A DNA stretch of 64,000 bases from Cryobacterium ruanii (GCF_004404055.1 NZ_SOHK01000005.1:62001-126000); one strand, 5' to 3'; numbered from the stretch's first letter, positions 1 to 9,434 are shown. Notes: generated by a model not told the origin, from the sequence alone. Translations and numbers: made by a program.

Positions 1-1153
1 TCTGAAACTGGCAGCCGAACTCGCCCCCGTTCGAACCTTGGTAGTACATGCTGGTCGGGCGGGTCATGAACAGCCAGGTCAGCGGGTTGGCCTGGTACGG
101 ATGCGGGGTGGCCAGCCCCACATGGTACGTGTACGCCGCCGCCTGGTAGTGCCAGAAACTTTGCAGGGTGTGCGGAACCCAGGCAAGCGGCCCGGTCCAG
201 GCTGCGCCCGACCCATCGGCCCAGTCCCGGTAATATCCGCCGCGGGTGACGAACCAGCCCGTCCACGACACCAGGAAGGTCGTGACGGCCACGGGAACCA
301 GGAGCAGGAATGTGGCCGGGGCCTGCTTGAGAATGGCGGCGCTCAGCCAGAAGGAAACGCCGTTCCGCCGCCGCGCGAGCGCGTCGACCACGACGAGGTA
401 GAGGCCGAAGGCCGCCAGAAAATACAGGCCAGACCATTTCACGGAGCTGGTCAAGCCGAAGGCGAGGCCGGCACAGAGCAGCCAGGGGCGCCACCACAGG
501 GTAGGGCCCCAGCCAGGATCGGTGAGGCCGACCAACCGGGTGGCGAGTCGCGCGGCGTGCCATGGCCGGTCCATCAGAACGGCGCCGAACCCGAGCAACG
601 CGAAGAACATGACGAAGTTGTCGAGCAGGGCCACGCGGCTCATCACGATCGCGTGGCCGTCGATCGCGAGGAGAAAGCCCGCGATCAAGGCCAGCAGGCG
701 GGACTGGAACAACCGTCGGGCCACGAGCATGATGAGCAAGACCGCGAGCACCCCGACCACGACGGTCGCCAAGCGCCAGCCCCACGGACTGCCGGGGCCG
801 AGCAGGTTCATGCCGAGGGCGATGAGCCACTTGCCGAGCGGCGGATGCACCACGAACGAGGGTTCCATCGTGAAGATCTCGGTCTGCCCGGCCTCGAACA
901 GTGGGTTGGCGTCGGCCGGCCAGGTGGACTCGTAGCCGTTGTTGAACAGGCTCCAGGCATCCTTCACATAGAAGGTCTCGTCGAACACGAGCGCGTGCGG
1001 CACGCCGAGGTTCCACAGACGAAGCACGGCGGCCAGCAGGACCACGGCGAGGGGGGCGCCCCAGCGAACCCATCGACAAGTTGCGAGCACTTGACCATCG
1101 TACTGAGCGTCGCGCGACCGCACTCTCCGCCCGGGCTGCGAGAATTGCAGCAT
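1..1153 (-). CDS. pmt: Protein O-mannosyltransferase (PMT family), 3' end cut by window edge
   Basis: This is a multipass membrane glycosyltransferase that transfers mannose from polyprenyl-phosphate-mannose to exported proteins. Read on the minus strand, it has an early hydrophobic segment, then the family signature HALVFDETFYVKDAW with the catalytic acidic residues, and further on SFVVHPPLGKWLIALG and several hydrophobic helices. The reading frame runs off the left edge, so only about 384 N-terminal residues are seen. I chose the ATG at 1153 because AAGGA lies 5 nt upstream; a GTG at 1090 is an alternative nearer the first membrane helix. The gene diverges from rsmI and the two starts overlap, as in the Rv1002c/Rv1003 arrangement of mycobacteria. 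Identity is secure; the exact start is not. Confidence 0.88.
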   Translation of the reverse strand, partial: MLQFSQPGRRVRSRDAQYDGQVLATCRWVRWGAPLAVVLLAAVLRLWNLGVPHALVFDETFYVKDAWSLFNNGYESTWPADANPLFEAGQTEIFTMEPSFVVHPPLGKWLIALGMNLLGPGSPWGWRLATVVVGVLAVLLIMLVARRLFQSRLLALIAGFLLAIDGHAIVMSRVALLDNFVMFFALLGFGAVLMDRPWHAARLATRLVGLTDPGWGPTLWWRPWLLCAGLAFGLTSSVKWSGLYFLAAFGLYLVVVDALARRRNGVSFWLSAAILKQAPATFLLLVPVAVTTFLVSWTGWFVTRGGYYRDWADGSGAAWTGPLAWVPHTLQSFWHYQAAAYTYHVGLATPHPYQANPLTWLFMTRPTSMYYQGSNGGEFGCQFQ

Positions 1154-2015
1154 GATCATCCTTGCTGCCACCCCGATCGGAAACCTGGGCGACGCCTCCC
1201 GGCGTCTGATCGAGACCCTAACGACCATCACCATCGTGGCCGCCGAGGACACCCGCGTCACCGTGCACCTGCTCAAAGCCCTCGGCATCGAGAATCGGCC
1301 CAGGCTCATCGCCCTGCATGACCACAACGAACGCGGCAAGGCTGCCGAACTGGTCGAACTGGCCCGCGAGGTGGACATCCTGGTGCTGAGCGACGCCGGT
1401 ATGCCCACCGTGTCCGACCCCGGCTTTCATCTAGTGGATGCCGCGGTGGCGGCTGGCGTGCAGGTCACTGCTCTGCCCGGCCCGTCCGCCGTGCTCACCG
1501 CCCTTGCGGTCTCTGGGCTGCCGACCGACCGGTTCACCTTCGAGGGGTTCCTGCCGCGCAAGCACGGTGAGCGGGTCAAACTGCTGCGTGACCTCGCCGC
1601 CGAACGCCGCACTATGGTGTTCTTCGAATCGCCCAACCGGCTGGCTGATTCGCTCGTTGACCTGGCCGCCACACTCGGCGCTGACCGCCGCGTCGTGGTT
1701 TGCCGGGAACTGACCAAATTCTTTGAGGAGGTCAAGCGCGGCACGGCGAGCGAGCTGGCCGTGTGGGCGGCGGCCGGCGTGCGCGGCGAAATCTGCGTCG
1801 TCGTCGCCGGCGCCGAAGTGCGCGTGCTGGACCTGGCCATGGGTGTGGCGGAGGTGCTCGAGCTGGTGGCCGGCGGCATCCGCTTGAAGGAGGCTGCGGC
1901 GGACGTGTCGGCGGCCAGCGGACTGGGCAAACGCGAACTATACGAGCACGCGCTGCAGGCCAGGACCGGCGCACGGGCGCCGAAACCCGACCGTTCGGCC
2001 TTTCCCCTGGGTTGA
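1152..2015 (+). CDS. rsmI: 16S rRNA (cytidine1402-2'-O)-methyltransferase
   Basis: RsmI uses SAM to methylate the 2'-O of C1402 in the 16S rRNA P-site region. The protein is 287 aa, normal for the family. It begins with the tetrapyrrole-methylase-fold N-terminus (LAATPIGNLGDAS), followed by the EDTR motif near residue 35, the LSDAGMPTVSDPG loop near residue 80 and PGPSA near residue 108. The ATG at 1152 gives the expected N-terminus directly before the conserved strand. It lies head to head with the pmt gene and 74 nt before metG. No unusual features. Confidence 0.95.
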   Translation: MIILAATPIGNLGDASRRLIETLTTITIVAAEDTRVTVHLLKALGIENRPRLIALHDHNERGKAAELVELAREVDILVLSDAGMPTVSDPGFHLVDAAVAAGVQVTALPGPSAVLTALAVSGLPTDRFTFEGFLPRKHGERVKLLRDLAAERRTMVFFESPNRLADSLVDLAATLGADRRVVVCRELTKFFEEVKRGTASELAVWAAAGVRGEICVVVAGAEVRVLDLAMGVAEVLELVAGGIRLKEAAADVSAASGLGKRELYEHALQARTGARAPKPDRSAFPLG

Positions 2016-2077
2016 TCCTCCGACTTGATCGGCGCCACGTCGAACGTAACCGGGCCAGACCGGAAGCGCTCGCCGCA

Positions 2078-2083
2078 TAAGAT
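2078..2083 (+). promoter_or_regulatory. -10 box TAAGAT of a leaderless metG transcript
   Basis: TAAGAT fits the actinobacterial TAnnnT -10 consensus and lies exactly 6 nt before the metG ATG, so transcription would begin at the start codon. No Shine-Dalgarno sequence is present. Inferred from spacing only. Confidence 0.5.
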
Positions 2084-2089
2084 GAACGC

Positions 2090-3661
2090 ATGTCCGCAGG
2101 CTCTTTCTACATCACCACGCCCATTTTCTACGTGAATGATGTGCCGCACATCGGTCACGCCTACACGGAGGTGGCCGCCGACGTGCTCGCACGCTGGCAC
2201 CGGCAGTCGGGTGACGACGCCTGGCTGCTCACCGGCACCGATGAACACGGCCAGAAGATTCTGCGCACCGCCATCGCCAACGGCGTCACGCCGAAGGAAT
2301 GGGCTGACCGCTTGGTCGAGACCGCATGGAAGCCGCTGTTGCAGACCGTCAACATCGCCAACGACGACTTCATTCGCACTACCGATGAACGCCACGAGGT
2401 CAACGCGCAGAAGTTTTTGCAGCACCTGCACGACGAGGGCCACATCTACACCGGTGAGTACGAGGGCTATTACTGCGTCGGCTGTGAGGAATACAAGCAG
2501 ACCGGTGACCTCGTCGACGGCACCGGCGATTACGCCGGCCAGCTGGTTTGCGCGATCCACTCCAAACCGGTCGAGCTGCTGCACGAGAAGAACTACTTCT
2601 TCAAGATGAGCGCCTTCGCCGACCGTCTGTTGGCACTCTATGAGGAAAACCCCGATTTCGTGCAGCCGGAAGCGGCGCGCAATGAGGTCATGTCCTTCGT
2701 CAAGCGCGGCCTCAGCGACTTGTCGATCTCCCGGTCGAGCTTCGACTGGGGCATCAAGGTGCCGTGGGACGAATCGCACGTCGTCTACGTCTGGTTCGAC
2801 GCGCTGCTCAACTACATCACCGCGGCCGGGTACGGCCAGAACGACGAGGAATTCGCGAGCCGCTGGCCGGCCACGCACATCGTCGGCAAGGACATTCTGC
2901 GCTTCCACGCCGTGATCTGGCCAGCCATGCTCATGGCCGCCGGCATCGAGGTGCCCAAGCAGGTCTTCGGCCACGGCTGGCTGCTGGTCGGCGGAGAGAA
3001 GATGAGCAAGTCCAAGCTCACCGGCATCGCTCCGAGCCAGATCACCGACACCTTCGGCTCCGACGCCTTTCGCTACTACTTCATGCGCGCCATCAGCTTC
3101 GGCCAGGACGGCTCGTTCAGCTGGGAAGACCTCTCGGCCCGCTATCAGTCCGAACTCGCCAACGGCTTCGGCAACCTCGCCTCCCGAGTGATCGCCATGG
3201 TCGTGCGCTACTGCGACGGCACGGTGCCGGCTGCCGGCGCGTTCACGGCCGACGACCTGGCCATCCAGGCCACCGAACGGCGGGTGACGGATGCGGCCAC
3301 ATCGTTCATCGCGACCCTCGCCATTCACGACGCCCTCGCGAGCGTGTGGCAGCTCGTCGACGAGCTCAACGGCTACATCACCCTGCAGGAGCCGTGGGCG
3401 CTCGCCAAGAACCCGGACAGCCGCGAACGCCTCGATACCGTGCTGCACACTGCGGTGCACGGGCTCGGCACCCTCGCCGTGCTGTTATCCCCGGTCATTC
3501 CGGTCGCGACCGGCAAGCTGTGGACCGCCCTCGGCGGTGACGGCGCCCTCGCCGACCAGCGCGTCGACCGGGCGTGGGAGTGGACCGGCGGCGCCCGGGT
3601 GAGCGCGCTCGAACCGTTGTTCCCGCGCATCGAATCGATCGTCGAGCCTTCCGATGGCTAA
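2090..3661 (+). CDS. metG: Methionyl-tRNA synthetase
   Basis: This class I aminoacyl-tRNA synthetase charges tRNA-Met in the cytoplasm. It is 523 aa, matching the shorter actinobacterial type without a C-terminal tRNA-binding appendage. Visible motifs are the HIGH signature as PHIGHAYTE near residue 21, the Cys-containing knuckle CVGCEEY near residue 130, and the KMSKS loop as GEKMSKSKL near residue 305. The gene appears to be transcribed from its own leaderless promoter (TAAGAT, 6 nt before ATG). Its stop overlaps the tatD start by 8 nt, so tatD is probably translationally coupled. Confidence 0.97.
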   Translation: MSAGSFYITTPIFYVNDVPHIGHAYTEVAADVLARWHRQSGDDAWLLTGTDEHGQKILRTAIANGVTPKEWADRLVETAWKPLLQTVNIANDDFIRTTDERHEVNAQKFLQHLHDEGHIYTGEYEGYYCVGCEEYKQTGDLVDGTGDYAGQLVCAIHSKPVELLHEKNYFFKMSAFADRLLALYEENPDFVQPEAARNEVMSFVKRGLSDLSISRSSFDWGIKVPWDESHVVYVWFDALLNYITAAGYGQNDEEFASRWPATHIVGKDILRFHAVIWPAMLMAAGIEVPKQVFGHGWLLVGGEKMSKSKLTGIAPSQITDTFGSDAFRYYFMRAISFGQDGSFSWEDLSARYQSELANGFGNLASRVIAMVVRYCDGTVPAAGAFTADDLAIQATERRVTDAATSFIATLAIHDALASVWQLVDELNGYITLQEPWALAKNPDSRERLDTVLHTAVHGLGTLAVLLSPVIPVATGKLWTALGGDGALADQRVDRAWEWTGGARVSALEPLFPRIESIVEPSDG

Positions 3662-4643
3662 TGACCTGTCCGGACTCGACGGCGTCGACGGCTACGGCAG
3701 CGCCATTCGCAAGCGTGAGAACACCAATGGCCGCGACCTGAGCTACCCGCCTCTGCCGGAACCGCTCACGGTGCCCGTCTACGACAACCACACCCACCTT
3801 GAAATAGCCGATGGGGAGCATCCGCTCAGCTATCGGGAACAGCTCGACCGCGCCTCGAGCGTGGGCGTGCGCGGTGTGATCCAGGTCGGCGGGGACGTCG
3901 AAACGTCACGCTGGTCGGCCGCCGCCGCGCTGATCGAGCCTCGCATGCTCGCCGCCGTCGCGATTCATCCCAACGAAGCGCCCGCGCTCGAGTCAGCCGG
4001 AACCCTCGATGACGCCCTCGCCGTGATCAACGAACTCGCCGGGCAGCCGCGCGTGGTTGCGGTCGGCGAGACCGGCCTCGATTTCTTTCGTACTCCCGAA
4101 GAAGGCCGCGCCGCCCAGTTTCGCTCCTTCGAAGCGCACATCCGCATCGCCAAGGAGCACAACCTCGCGCTGCAGATCCACGATCGCGACGCCCACGAGG
4201 CCGTCATCGAAACTCTTCTCCGGGTCGGCGCCCCGGAACGCACGGTCTTTCACTGCTTTTCCGGTGACGCTGACATGGCCAGGCTCTGCGCGGGTCGCGG
4301 CTGGTATATGTCCTTCGCCGGCAACGTCACGTTCAAGAACGCCGACAACCTGCGCGCCGCCCTGTACGCCGCCCCCCGTAATCTGCTGCTGGTCGAAACG
4401 GATGCCCCCTTCCTTACCCCGCTGCCCTACCGCGGCCGGCCCAATGCGCCGTACCTACTGCCCAACACGCTGCGCGGTATGGCCGCCCACCTCGAAACGG
4501 ATGTCTCCCTGCTCTCCGCTCAAATCACCGCCAACACCGAGCTGGTCTACGGCCGCTGGGACGCCGAGCCGGTCACCGCCGCCTTCGCTGGCGCGGGCGA
4601 CGACCCCCGCCCGGAGCAGACCCCCCGCGGAGGCCTGGCATGA
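3654..4643 (+). CDS. tatD: TatD-family metal-dependent deoxyribonuclease
   Basis: TatD proteins are TIM-barrel metallohydrolases with DNase activity. The 329-aa protein has an N-terminal extension of about 45 residues before the metal-binding DNHTHLE motif. GETGLDFFR, IHDRDAHE, FHCFSG and ETDAPFL follow in family order and supply the remaining metal ligands. The start overlaps the metG stop and the stop overlaps the rsmA start (ATGA), so it is in one operon with both. In mycobacteria a resuscitation-promoting factor gene lies between tatD and rsmA; it is absent here. Confidence 0.94.
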   Translation: MANDLSGLDGVDGYGSAIRKRENTNGRDLSYPPLPEPLTVPVYDNHTHLEIADGEHPLSYREQLDRASSVGVRGVIQVGGDVETSRWSAAAALIEPRMLAAVAIHPNEAPALESAGTLDDALAVINELAGQPRVVAVGETGLDFFRTPEEGRAAQFRSFEAHIRIAKEHNLALQIHDRDAHEAVIETLLRVGAPERTVFHCFSGDADMARLCAGRGWYMSFAGNVTFKNADNLRAALYAAPRNLLLVETDAPFLTPLPYRGRPNAPYLLPNTLRGMAAHLETDVSLLSAQITANTELVYGRWDAEPVTAAFAGAGDDPRPEQTPRGGLA

Positions 4644-5515
4644 CCGACGATGCAGTTGACGCGGCCAAACCCGTCAAGACGCTCCTCGGCCCGGCCGAGA
4701 TTCGCGACCTGGCCGAGATGCTCGGCGTCAACCCCACCAAGAAGCTCGGCCAGAACTTCGTCATCGATGGCAATACCGTGCGGCGCATCGTCAAGGTCGC
4801 CCGGGTCGCACCCGACGACACCGTCGTCGAGGTCGGCCCCGGCCTCGGCTCGCTCACCCTCGGCATGCTCGAAGTCGGCGCGAGCGTCGTTGCCGTCGAG
4901 ATCGACGACCGCCTCGCCGAGCAGCTGCCTCTCACCGTCGAACTGATGCAGCCCGGCGCCCGGCTCACGGTCATCCGCGCCGACGCCCTGAAAATCACGG
5001 AGCTGCCCGGCGATCCCACCCGGCTCGTCGCCAACCTGCCCTATAACGTCTCGGTGCCGGTGCTGCTCTACCTGCTCGAACACTTCGCGTCGATTCGCGC
5101 CGGTGTCGTCATGGTGCAGGCCGAGGTCGGCGAACGCCTCGCCGCCCCGCCCGGAAACAAGATTTATGGCAGCCCGAGCGTGAAAGCCGCCTGGTACGGT
5201 GATTTTCGCACCGCTGGCAAGGTGAGCCGCCAGGTGTTCTGGCCGGTTCCGAACGTCGACTCGATCCTCATCGCCTTCGACCGGCGGCCCCGGCCGCTGG
5301 AATCCGACGAGCTGCGCCTCAAGACCTTCGCGCTCATCGATGCCGCTTTTCAACAGCGCCGCAAAATGCTCCGCCAGTCTTTGTCGGTCGTGCTGGGGGA
5401 CTCGGCGGCGGCATCCACTGTCATGGGCGCGGCCGGCATCGACCCGACAACGCGGGGCGAACAGCTGACCGTGCACGACTTTCTCGCCATCGCGCGCGTC
5501 TGGGCGCCCGCCTAG
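4640..5515 (+). CDS. rsmA: 16S rRNA dimethyladenosine transferase (A1518/A1519)
   Basis: RsmA (KsgA) dimethylates two adjacent adenines in the 3' hairpin of 16S rRNA during 30S assembly. The 291-aa sequence shows LGQNFVID near residue 36, the SAM-binding VEVGPGLGSLT motif near residue 67, the acidic VEIDDRLAE strand, and the catalytic NLPYNVSVP motif near residue 132. It starts in an ATGA overlap with tatD, which fixes the start, and is followed 49 nt later by ispE. Confidence 0.96.
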   Translation: MTDDAVDAAKPVKTLLGPAEIRDLAEMLGVNPTKKLGQNFVIDGNTVRRIVKVARVAPDDTVVEVGPGLGSLTLGMLEVGASVVAVEIDDRLAEQLPLTVELMQPGARLTVIRADALKITELPGDPTRLVANLPYNVSVPVLLYLLEHFASIRAGVVMVQAEVGERLAAPPGNKIYGSPSVKAAWYGDFRTAGKVSRQVFWPVPNVDSILIAFDRRPRPLESDELRLKTFALIDAAFQQRRKMLRQSLSVVLGDSAAASTVMGAAGIDPTTRGEQLTVHDFLAIARVWAPA

Positions 5516-5552
5516 CAGCTGCACGCTGTCCATGCGGGCCGACGGGCTGGGC

Positions 5553-5558
5553 TAAGTT
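5553..5558 (+). promoter_or_regulatory. -10 box TAAGTT of a leaderless ispE transcript
   Basis: TAAGTT matches TAnnnT and ends 6 nt before the first of three consecutive in-frame start codons of ispE. No Shine-Dalgarno sequence is seen between them, consistent with a leaderless mRNA starting at the first ATG. Confidence 0.45.
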
Positions 5559-5564
5559 AAAAGC

Positions 5565-6494
5565 ATGATGATGACCGCCGGCACCACCGTCCAGCACGCG
5601 CGGGCACCCGGCAAAATCAACGTCTTTCTCAAGGTCGGTGCCGTCATGGAAGACGGCTACCACGACCTCGCGACCGCCTACCAGGCAGTCTCACTGTTCG
5701 AAGAGGTGCGGGCGACGACGGCCAGTGACTTCTCGGTCGAGTTCAGCGGCAGCATCGATACCTCCGGCCTGGCGACCGGCGGCAGTAACCTCGCCATCAA
5801 GGCGGCGCGGGCTCTCGCTCGCACGGCCGGCTATCGCGGCGGCGTACACCTCGAGATCGAGAAGAACGTGCCGATCGCCGGCGGAATGGGCGGCGGCTCC
5901 GCCGATGCGGCAGCAACTCTGCTCGCCTGCGACGCACTCTGGGGCACGAGCGCCACCAAGGACGAGCTGCTCGCCATCGCCGCCACCCTCGGCGCCGACG
6001 TGCCCTTCTCCTTCACCGGCGGCACCGCCATCGGCACCGGCCGAGGCGACCAGCTCAGCCCCGCCCTGGCCAAGGGTAAGTTCCAATGGGTGCTCGCCCT
6101 CGCCGACTTCGGCATGTCGACGCCCGGCGTGTACCAGGAACTCGACCGGCACCGCGACCGCCACGCCCAGGACATTTTTCCGGCCGAGCACCAGCCTTCC
6201 GTCGACGCTAACGTGCTGCAGGCGTTGCGGGCGGGTGACCCGCACATGCTCGCCGATGTGCTGCACAACGACCTGCAGGCCCCAGCGCTGCACCTCGCGC
6301 CCGGTCTCGGCAAAGTACTGCAACTCGGCGAACAGAACGGCGCCCTCGCCGGCATCCTCTCCGGCTCCGGCCCGACCGTGGCTTTCCTTGTAGCGGATGC
6401 CGACAGCGCGCTCGAATTGCAGGTCGCGCTCTCTGCCAGTCGCCTGAAGGTCGTGCGTGCCACCGGTCCCGTGCACGGTGCCCGAATCATCTGA
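5565..6494 (+). CDS. ispE: 4-diphosphocytidyl-2-C-methyl-D-erythritol kinase
   Basis: IspE is the ATP-dependent GHMP kinase of the methylerythritol phosphate isoprenoid pathway. The 309-aa protein begins with a MMMT repeat, then [12 protein letters not shown], which carries the conserved substrate Lys. The ATP-binding glycine-rich motif [15 protein letters not shown] lies near residue 105 and the C-terminal [13 protein letters not shown] motif near residue 265. Any of the first three ATGs is possible; the leaderless -10 spacing favours 5565. It closes the rsmI-to-ispE block, whose order is conserved in Actinobacteria. Confidence 0.95.
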   Translation: MMMTAGTTVQHARAPGKINVFLKVGAVMEDGYHDLATAYQAVSLFEEVRATTASDFSVEFSGSIDTSGLATGGSNLAIKAARALARTAGYRGGVHLEIEKNVPIAGGMGGGSADAAATLLACDALWGTSATKDELLAIAATLGADVPFSFTGGTAIGTGRGDQLSPALAKGKFQWVLALADFGMSTPGVYQELDRHRDRHAQDIFPAEHQPSVDANVLQALRAGDPHMLADVLHNDLQAPALHLAPGLGKVLQLGEQNGALAGILSGSGPTVAFLVADADSALELQVALSASRLKVVRATGPVHGARII

Positions 6495-6563
6495 CCCGAC
6501 CCGGCTGGTTCGTCTCCTCTGGTCAGAAATCGATCGCTCGGGCGTGCCGTAAACTTGGAGGCT

Positions 6564-8357
6564 ATGGCACATCTTCTCGGGGCTGAGTCCCTGCACCTCG
6601 AATTTCCTACCCGCGTCATCTTTGACAGCGTCACCGCCGGCCTCAACGAAGGCGACCGCATCGGCGTCGTCGGCAAGAACGGTGACGGCAAGTCGACTCT
6701 TATGCGCCTGCTGGCCGGCCGGATGGAGCCCGACGAGGGCCGCGTCACCCGTCGGCGCGGTGTGACCATCGGTATGCTCGACCAGTCTGACGACCTGGCT
6801 TCTGGCCAGACCGTCGGTCACACCATCGTCGGGGGCATCGAAGAACACGTCTGGGCTGGCGATGCCAAGGTGCGCGACGTCATCGGCGGCCTCGTGCGTG
6901 ATATTCCATGGGACGCCCTCGTCGACGACCTTTCCGGAGGCCAGCGCCGCCGGGTGGCCCTCGCCGCCGTGCTCATCGGCGACTACGACGTCATCTTTCT
7001 CGACGAGCCCACCAACCACCTTGACGTGGAGGGCATCTCCTGGCTGGCCGGTCACCTCAAAACCCGCTGGGCTGCCCAGAGCGGTGGCCTCGTGGTCGTC
7101 ACCCACGACCGGTGGTTCCTCGACGAGGTCTGCAACATCACCTGGGAGGTGCACGACCGCCTGATTGAACCATTCGAGGGTGGCTACGCCGCCTATATCC
7201 TGCAGCGCGTCGAACGCGACCGCATGAGCTCCGTCGTCGAGTCCAAGCGGCAGAACTTAATGAAGAAAGAGCTGGCCTGGCTGCGCCGTGGCGCCCCGGC
7301 CCGCACTGCGAAGCCCAAGTTCCGCATCGACGCCGCCAACGTGCTCATCGAAAATGAGCCGCCGCCCCGGGATACCGTCTCGATGCAGTCGATGGCCATG
7401 CAGCGCCTCGGTAAAGACGTCGTCGATCTCATCGACATCGGCGTGAAGTTCGGCGACAAGACCGTGCTGAACGACGTGACCTGGCGCATCGCGCCGGGGG
7501 AGCGCACCGGCATCATGGGCGTCAACGGTGCCGGCAAGTCCACCCTGCTCAACCTCGTCGCTGGCACCCTGCAGCCGACGACCGGGCACGTCAAACGCGG
7601 CAAGACCATCAAGGTGGCCGTGCTCACACAGCAGCTGTTCGAACTCGACGAGATTCGCAACGACCGCGTGAGCGACGTCATCGGCCGTCAGAAGACCAGC
7701 TACATGGCCGGCGGCAAGGAAATCACGCCCGGCCAGATGCTCGAACGCATGGGTTTTCTGAGTGCCCAGCTCACCACGCAGGTCAAGGACCTCTCCGGCG
7801 GGCAGAAGCGGCGCCTGCAACTGCTGCTGATCGTGCTTGACGAACCCAACGTGCTAATCCTCGACGAGCCCACCAACGACCTCGACACCGACATGCTCGC
7901 CGCCATGGAAGATCTGCTCGACTCGTTCCCCGGCACCCTGCTCGTCGTCTCGCACGACCGGTACCTCATCGAGCGCGTCACCGACAACCAGTACGCAGTC
8001 ATGGACGGCGGCTTTCGCCACCTGCCTGGCGGTGTCGACCAGTACCTCGAGGTGCGCCGCAAGGCAGTTGCTGGCCCTGCCTCCGGCTCCCCGACGGATG
8101 CCGCCGCCGCGAACAAAAAGATCCCCACCCTCGGCGGCGCTGAACTGCGCAACGCCCAGAAGGAGCTCGGTTCGATCGACCGCAAGGTGGTCAAGCTGCA
8201 GGAGCGCATTGCTCAAAAGCATGAGAAGCTCGCCGCCCACGATCAGTCCGATTTTGCCGGTCTCGGCGAACTCGGCGTGAAGCTGACCGAACTTGAAGAG
8301 ACCATCGCCACGCTCGAAACGCGCTGGGTCGAACTTACTGAGCTGATCGAGGGCTAG
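6564..8357 (+). CDS. ABC-F family ATPase (ribosome-associated, no membrane domain)
   Basis: ABC-F proteins carry two ABC ATPase domains on one chain and bind the ribosomal E site to rescue stalled translation or give antibiotic protection. This 597-aa protein has Walker A GKNGDGKST near residue 36, signature LSGGQRRRVALA and Walker B VIFLDEPTNHLD, then a linker. The second set is GVNGAGKST, LSGGQKRRLQLL and LILDEPTNDLD. A charged C-terminal segment predicted to be coiled coil ends the protein. There are no membrane segments. The start is set at ATG 6564, just after GGAGG; a TTG 9 nt upstream is in frame but less likely. A TAAACT box at 6550 may be the -10. Which ABC-F subgroup it belongs to cannot be decided by eye. 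Confidence 0.93.
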   Translation: MAHLLGAESLHLEFPTRVIFDSVTAGLNEGDRIGVVGKNGDGKSTLMRLLAGRMEPDEGRVTRRRGVTIGMLDQSDDLASGQTVGHTIVGGIEEHVWAGDAKVRDVIGGLVRDIPWDALVDDLSGGQRRRVALAAVLIGDYDVIFLDEPTNHLDVEGISWLAGHLKTRWAAQSGGLVVVTHDRWFLDEVCNITWEVHDRLIEPFEGGYAAYILQRVERDRMSSVVESKRQNLMKKELAWLRRGAPARTAKPKFRIDAANVLIENEPPPRDTVSMQSMAMQRLGKDVVDLIDIGVKFGDKTVLNDVTWRIAPGERTGIMGVNGAGKSTLLNLVAGTLQPTTGHVKRGKTIKVAVLTQQLFELDEIRNDRVSDVIGRQKTSYMAGGKEITPGQMLERMGFLSAQLTTQVKDLSGGQKRRLQLLLIVLDEPNVLILDEPTNDLDTDMLAAMEDLLDSFPGTLLVVSHDRYLIERVTDNQYAVMDGGFRHLPGGVDQYLEVRRKAVAGPASGSPTDAAAANKKIPTLGGAELRNAQKELGSIDRKVVKLQERIAQKHEKLAAHDQSDFAGLGELGVKLTELEETIATLETRWVELTELIEG

Positions 8358-8426
8358 CGTCGCAGAAGCTGTGACGTTGTGTGTCGGAGTCGGCCGCGCG
8401 TCGCAGCTTCGGCGCGTATCGTTAAG

Positions 8427-8513
8427 GGGTACCTGCGCAGCCGCGGTACCCAGCTCTTCGAGAGCGCAGCCCTCTGGCAAGACCGGTCGTTGTTGTGTGC
8501 CCGGGAGCGACCA
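8427..8513 (+). promoter_or_regulatory. Structured metQ leader, candidate SAM riboswitch (SAM-I/IV type)
   Basis: The 5' leader of metQ contains successive hairpins: GGGTACC/GGTACCC (8427-8433 with 8445-8451), GCTCT/AGAGC (8453-8457 with 8461-8465) and GGTCG/CGACC (8485-8489 with 8508-8512). Between them lie GGCAA at 8476-8480 and GTGCCCGGGAGCGACC near the end, which resemble the conserved GGCAA joining strand and the 3' pseudoknot arm of SAM-IV riboswitches. The position before a methionine importer supports a SAM-responsive switch. The match is partial, so this remains a candidate. Confidence 0.42.
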
Positions 8514-8540
8514 CACCCCAGATCGTTCGAAGGAATTATT

Positions 8541-9434
8541 GTGAAGAAGAAACTGCTAGCCGCCCTCGCCGTGGCACCCCTCGTCGCCCTGTTGGCTGGC
8601 TGCGCCGGAGCCGCATCCGAGGGGCCCGCCGCCGGCACCGACGGCGATGCCATCAAGATCGGCGTCGTCGGCGCCAGCGATCCGTACTGGGCCGTCTACA
8701 CCGAGGCCGCCGCGGCCGAGGGCATCGAGGTCGAGATCGTCGACTTCGCGCAGTACCCGCAGGTGAACCCGGCCCTCGCCGCCGGAGAAGTCGACCTCAA
8801 CCAGTTCCAGCACATCGTCTACCTGGCCGAGTACAACGAGGCGAGCGCTGAGAACCTCGCTCCGATCGGCGCCACGGCCATCTACCCAATTGCGCTGTAC
8901 TCCTCTGAGTACAGCGACGTCGACGACATCGTGGCGGGCGACACCGTTGCCGTGCCCGACGACGACAGTAACCAGGCCCGCGCGCTCGTGCTGCTGCAGT
9001 CCAACGGACTCATCGAGCTGACCGACGGCGGCACGATCTATTCCAGCATCGCTGACGTCGACGAGAAGACCTCGAAGGTCAAGGTCACGGCCCTCGAGGC
9101 CTCGCTTACCGCGAGCTCGCTGCCAGACGTCGCCGCCGCGGTCATCAACAACGACTTCGCCGAGAAGGCGGGACTCAAGTTCGAGGACGCCATCGCCACT
9201 GATGATGCGACCGACCCGAAGGCCCTGCCCTACGCGAACATCTTCGTCGCACGCGACGAAGACAAGAACAACGAGACCTTTCTAAAGCTCGTCGAGATCT
9301 ACCAGACCACCCAGAAAGTACAGGACGGCGTCCTCGCCGTGTCCGGCGACACCGCCGTCATGCTAACGACCCCGGTAGCTGACCTCGTTGAATCCGTGGC
9401 CGGAATCCAGGCCGAGATCCAGGCCGCAGAGTAA
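8541..9434 (+). CDS. metQ: D-methionine-binding lipoprotein of a MetNIQ ABC importer
   Basis: MetQ captures methionine outside the membrane and delivers it to MetI. The 297-aa protein starts at GTG 8541 (AGGA about 6 nt upstream) with a classic lipoprotein signal peptide: MKKKLL, a hydrophobic core, and lipobox LLAGC with Cys near residue 23. NlpA/MetQ family features follow: IKIGVVGAS, VNPALAAGEVDLNQFQH, and VAVPDDDSNQARAL near the middle. It heads the metQ-metN-metI operon and is probably controlled by the structured leader upstream. Confidence 0.95.
   Translation: MKKKLLAALAVAPLVALLAGCAGAASEGPAAGTDGDAIKIGVVGASDPYWAVYTEAAAAEGIEVEIVDFAQYPQVNPALAAGEVDLNQFQHIVYLAEYNEASAENLAPIGATAIYPIALYSSEYSDVDDIVAGDTVAVPDDDSNQARALVLLQSNGLIELTDGGTIYSSIADVDEKTSKVKVTALEASLTASSLPDVAAAVINNDFAEKAGLKFEDAIATDDATDPKALPYANIFVARDEDKNNETFLKLVEIYQTTQKVQDGVLAVSGDTAVMLTTPVADLVESVAGIQAEIQAAE

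Noticed and set aside
38-1321. Long plus-strand reading frame over the pmt region
   Set aside because: It is antisense to a clear protein mannosyltransferase frame and has the Arg/Gly/Pro-rich composition typical of GC-rich shadow frames.
1427-3460. 677-codon minus-strand frame over rsmI and metG
   Set aside because: Antisense to two unmistakable enzymes; no recognisable domain.
3654-4643. Missing rpfB between tatD and rsmA as a sign of deletion
   Set aside because: tatD and rsmA overlap by ATGA with no scar, and many Microbacteriaceae-like genomes plausibly lack the gene here; not evidence of a local deletion.
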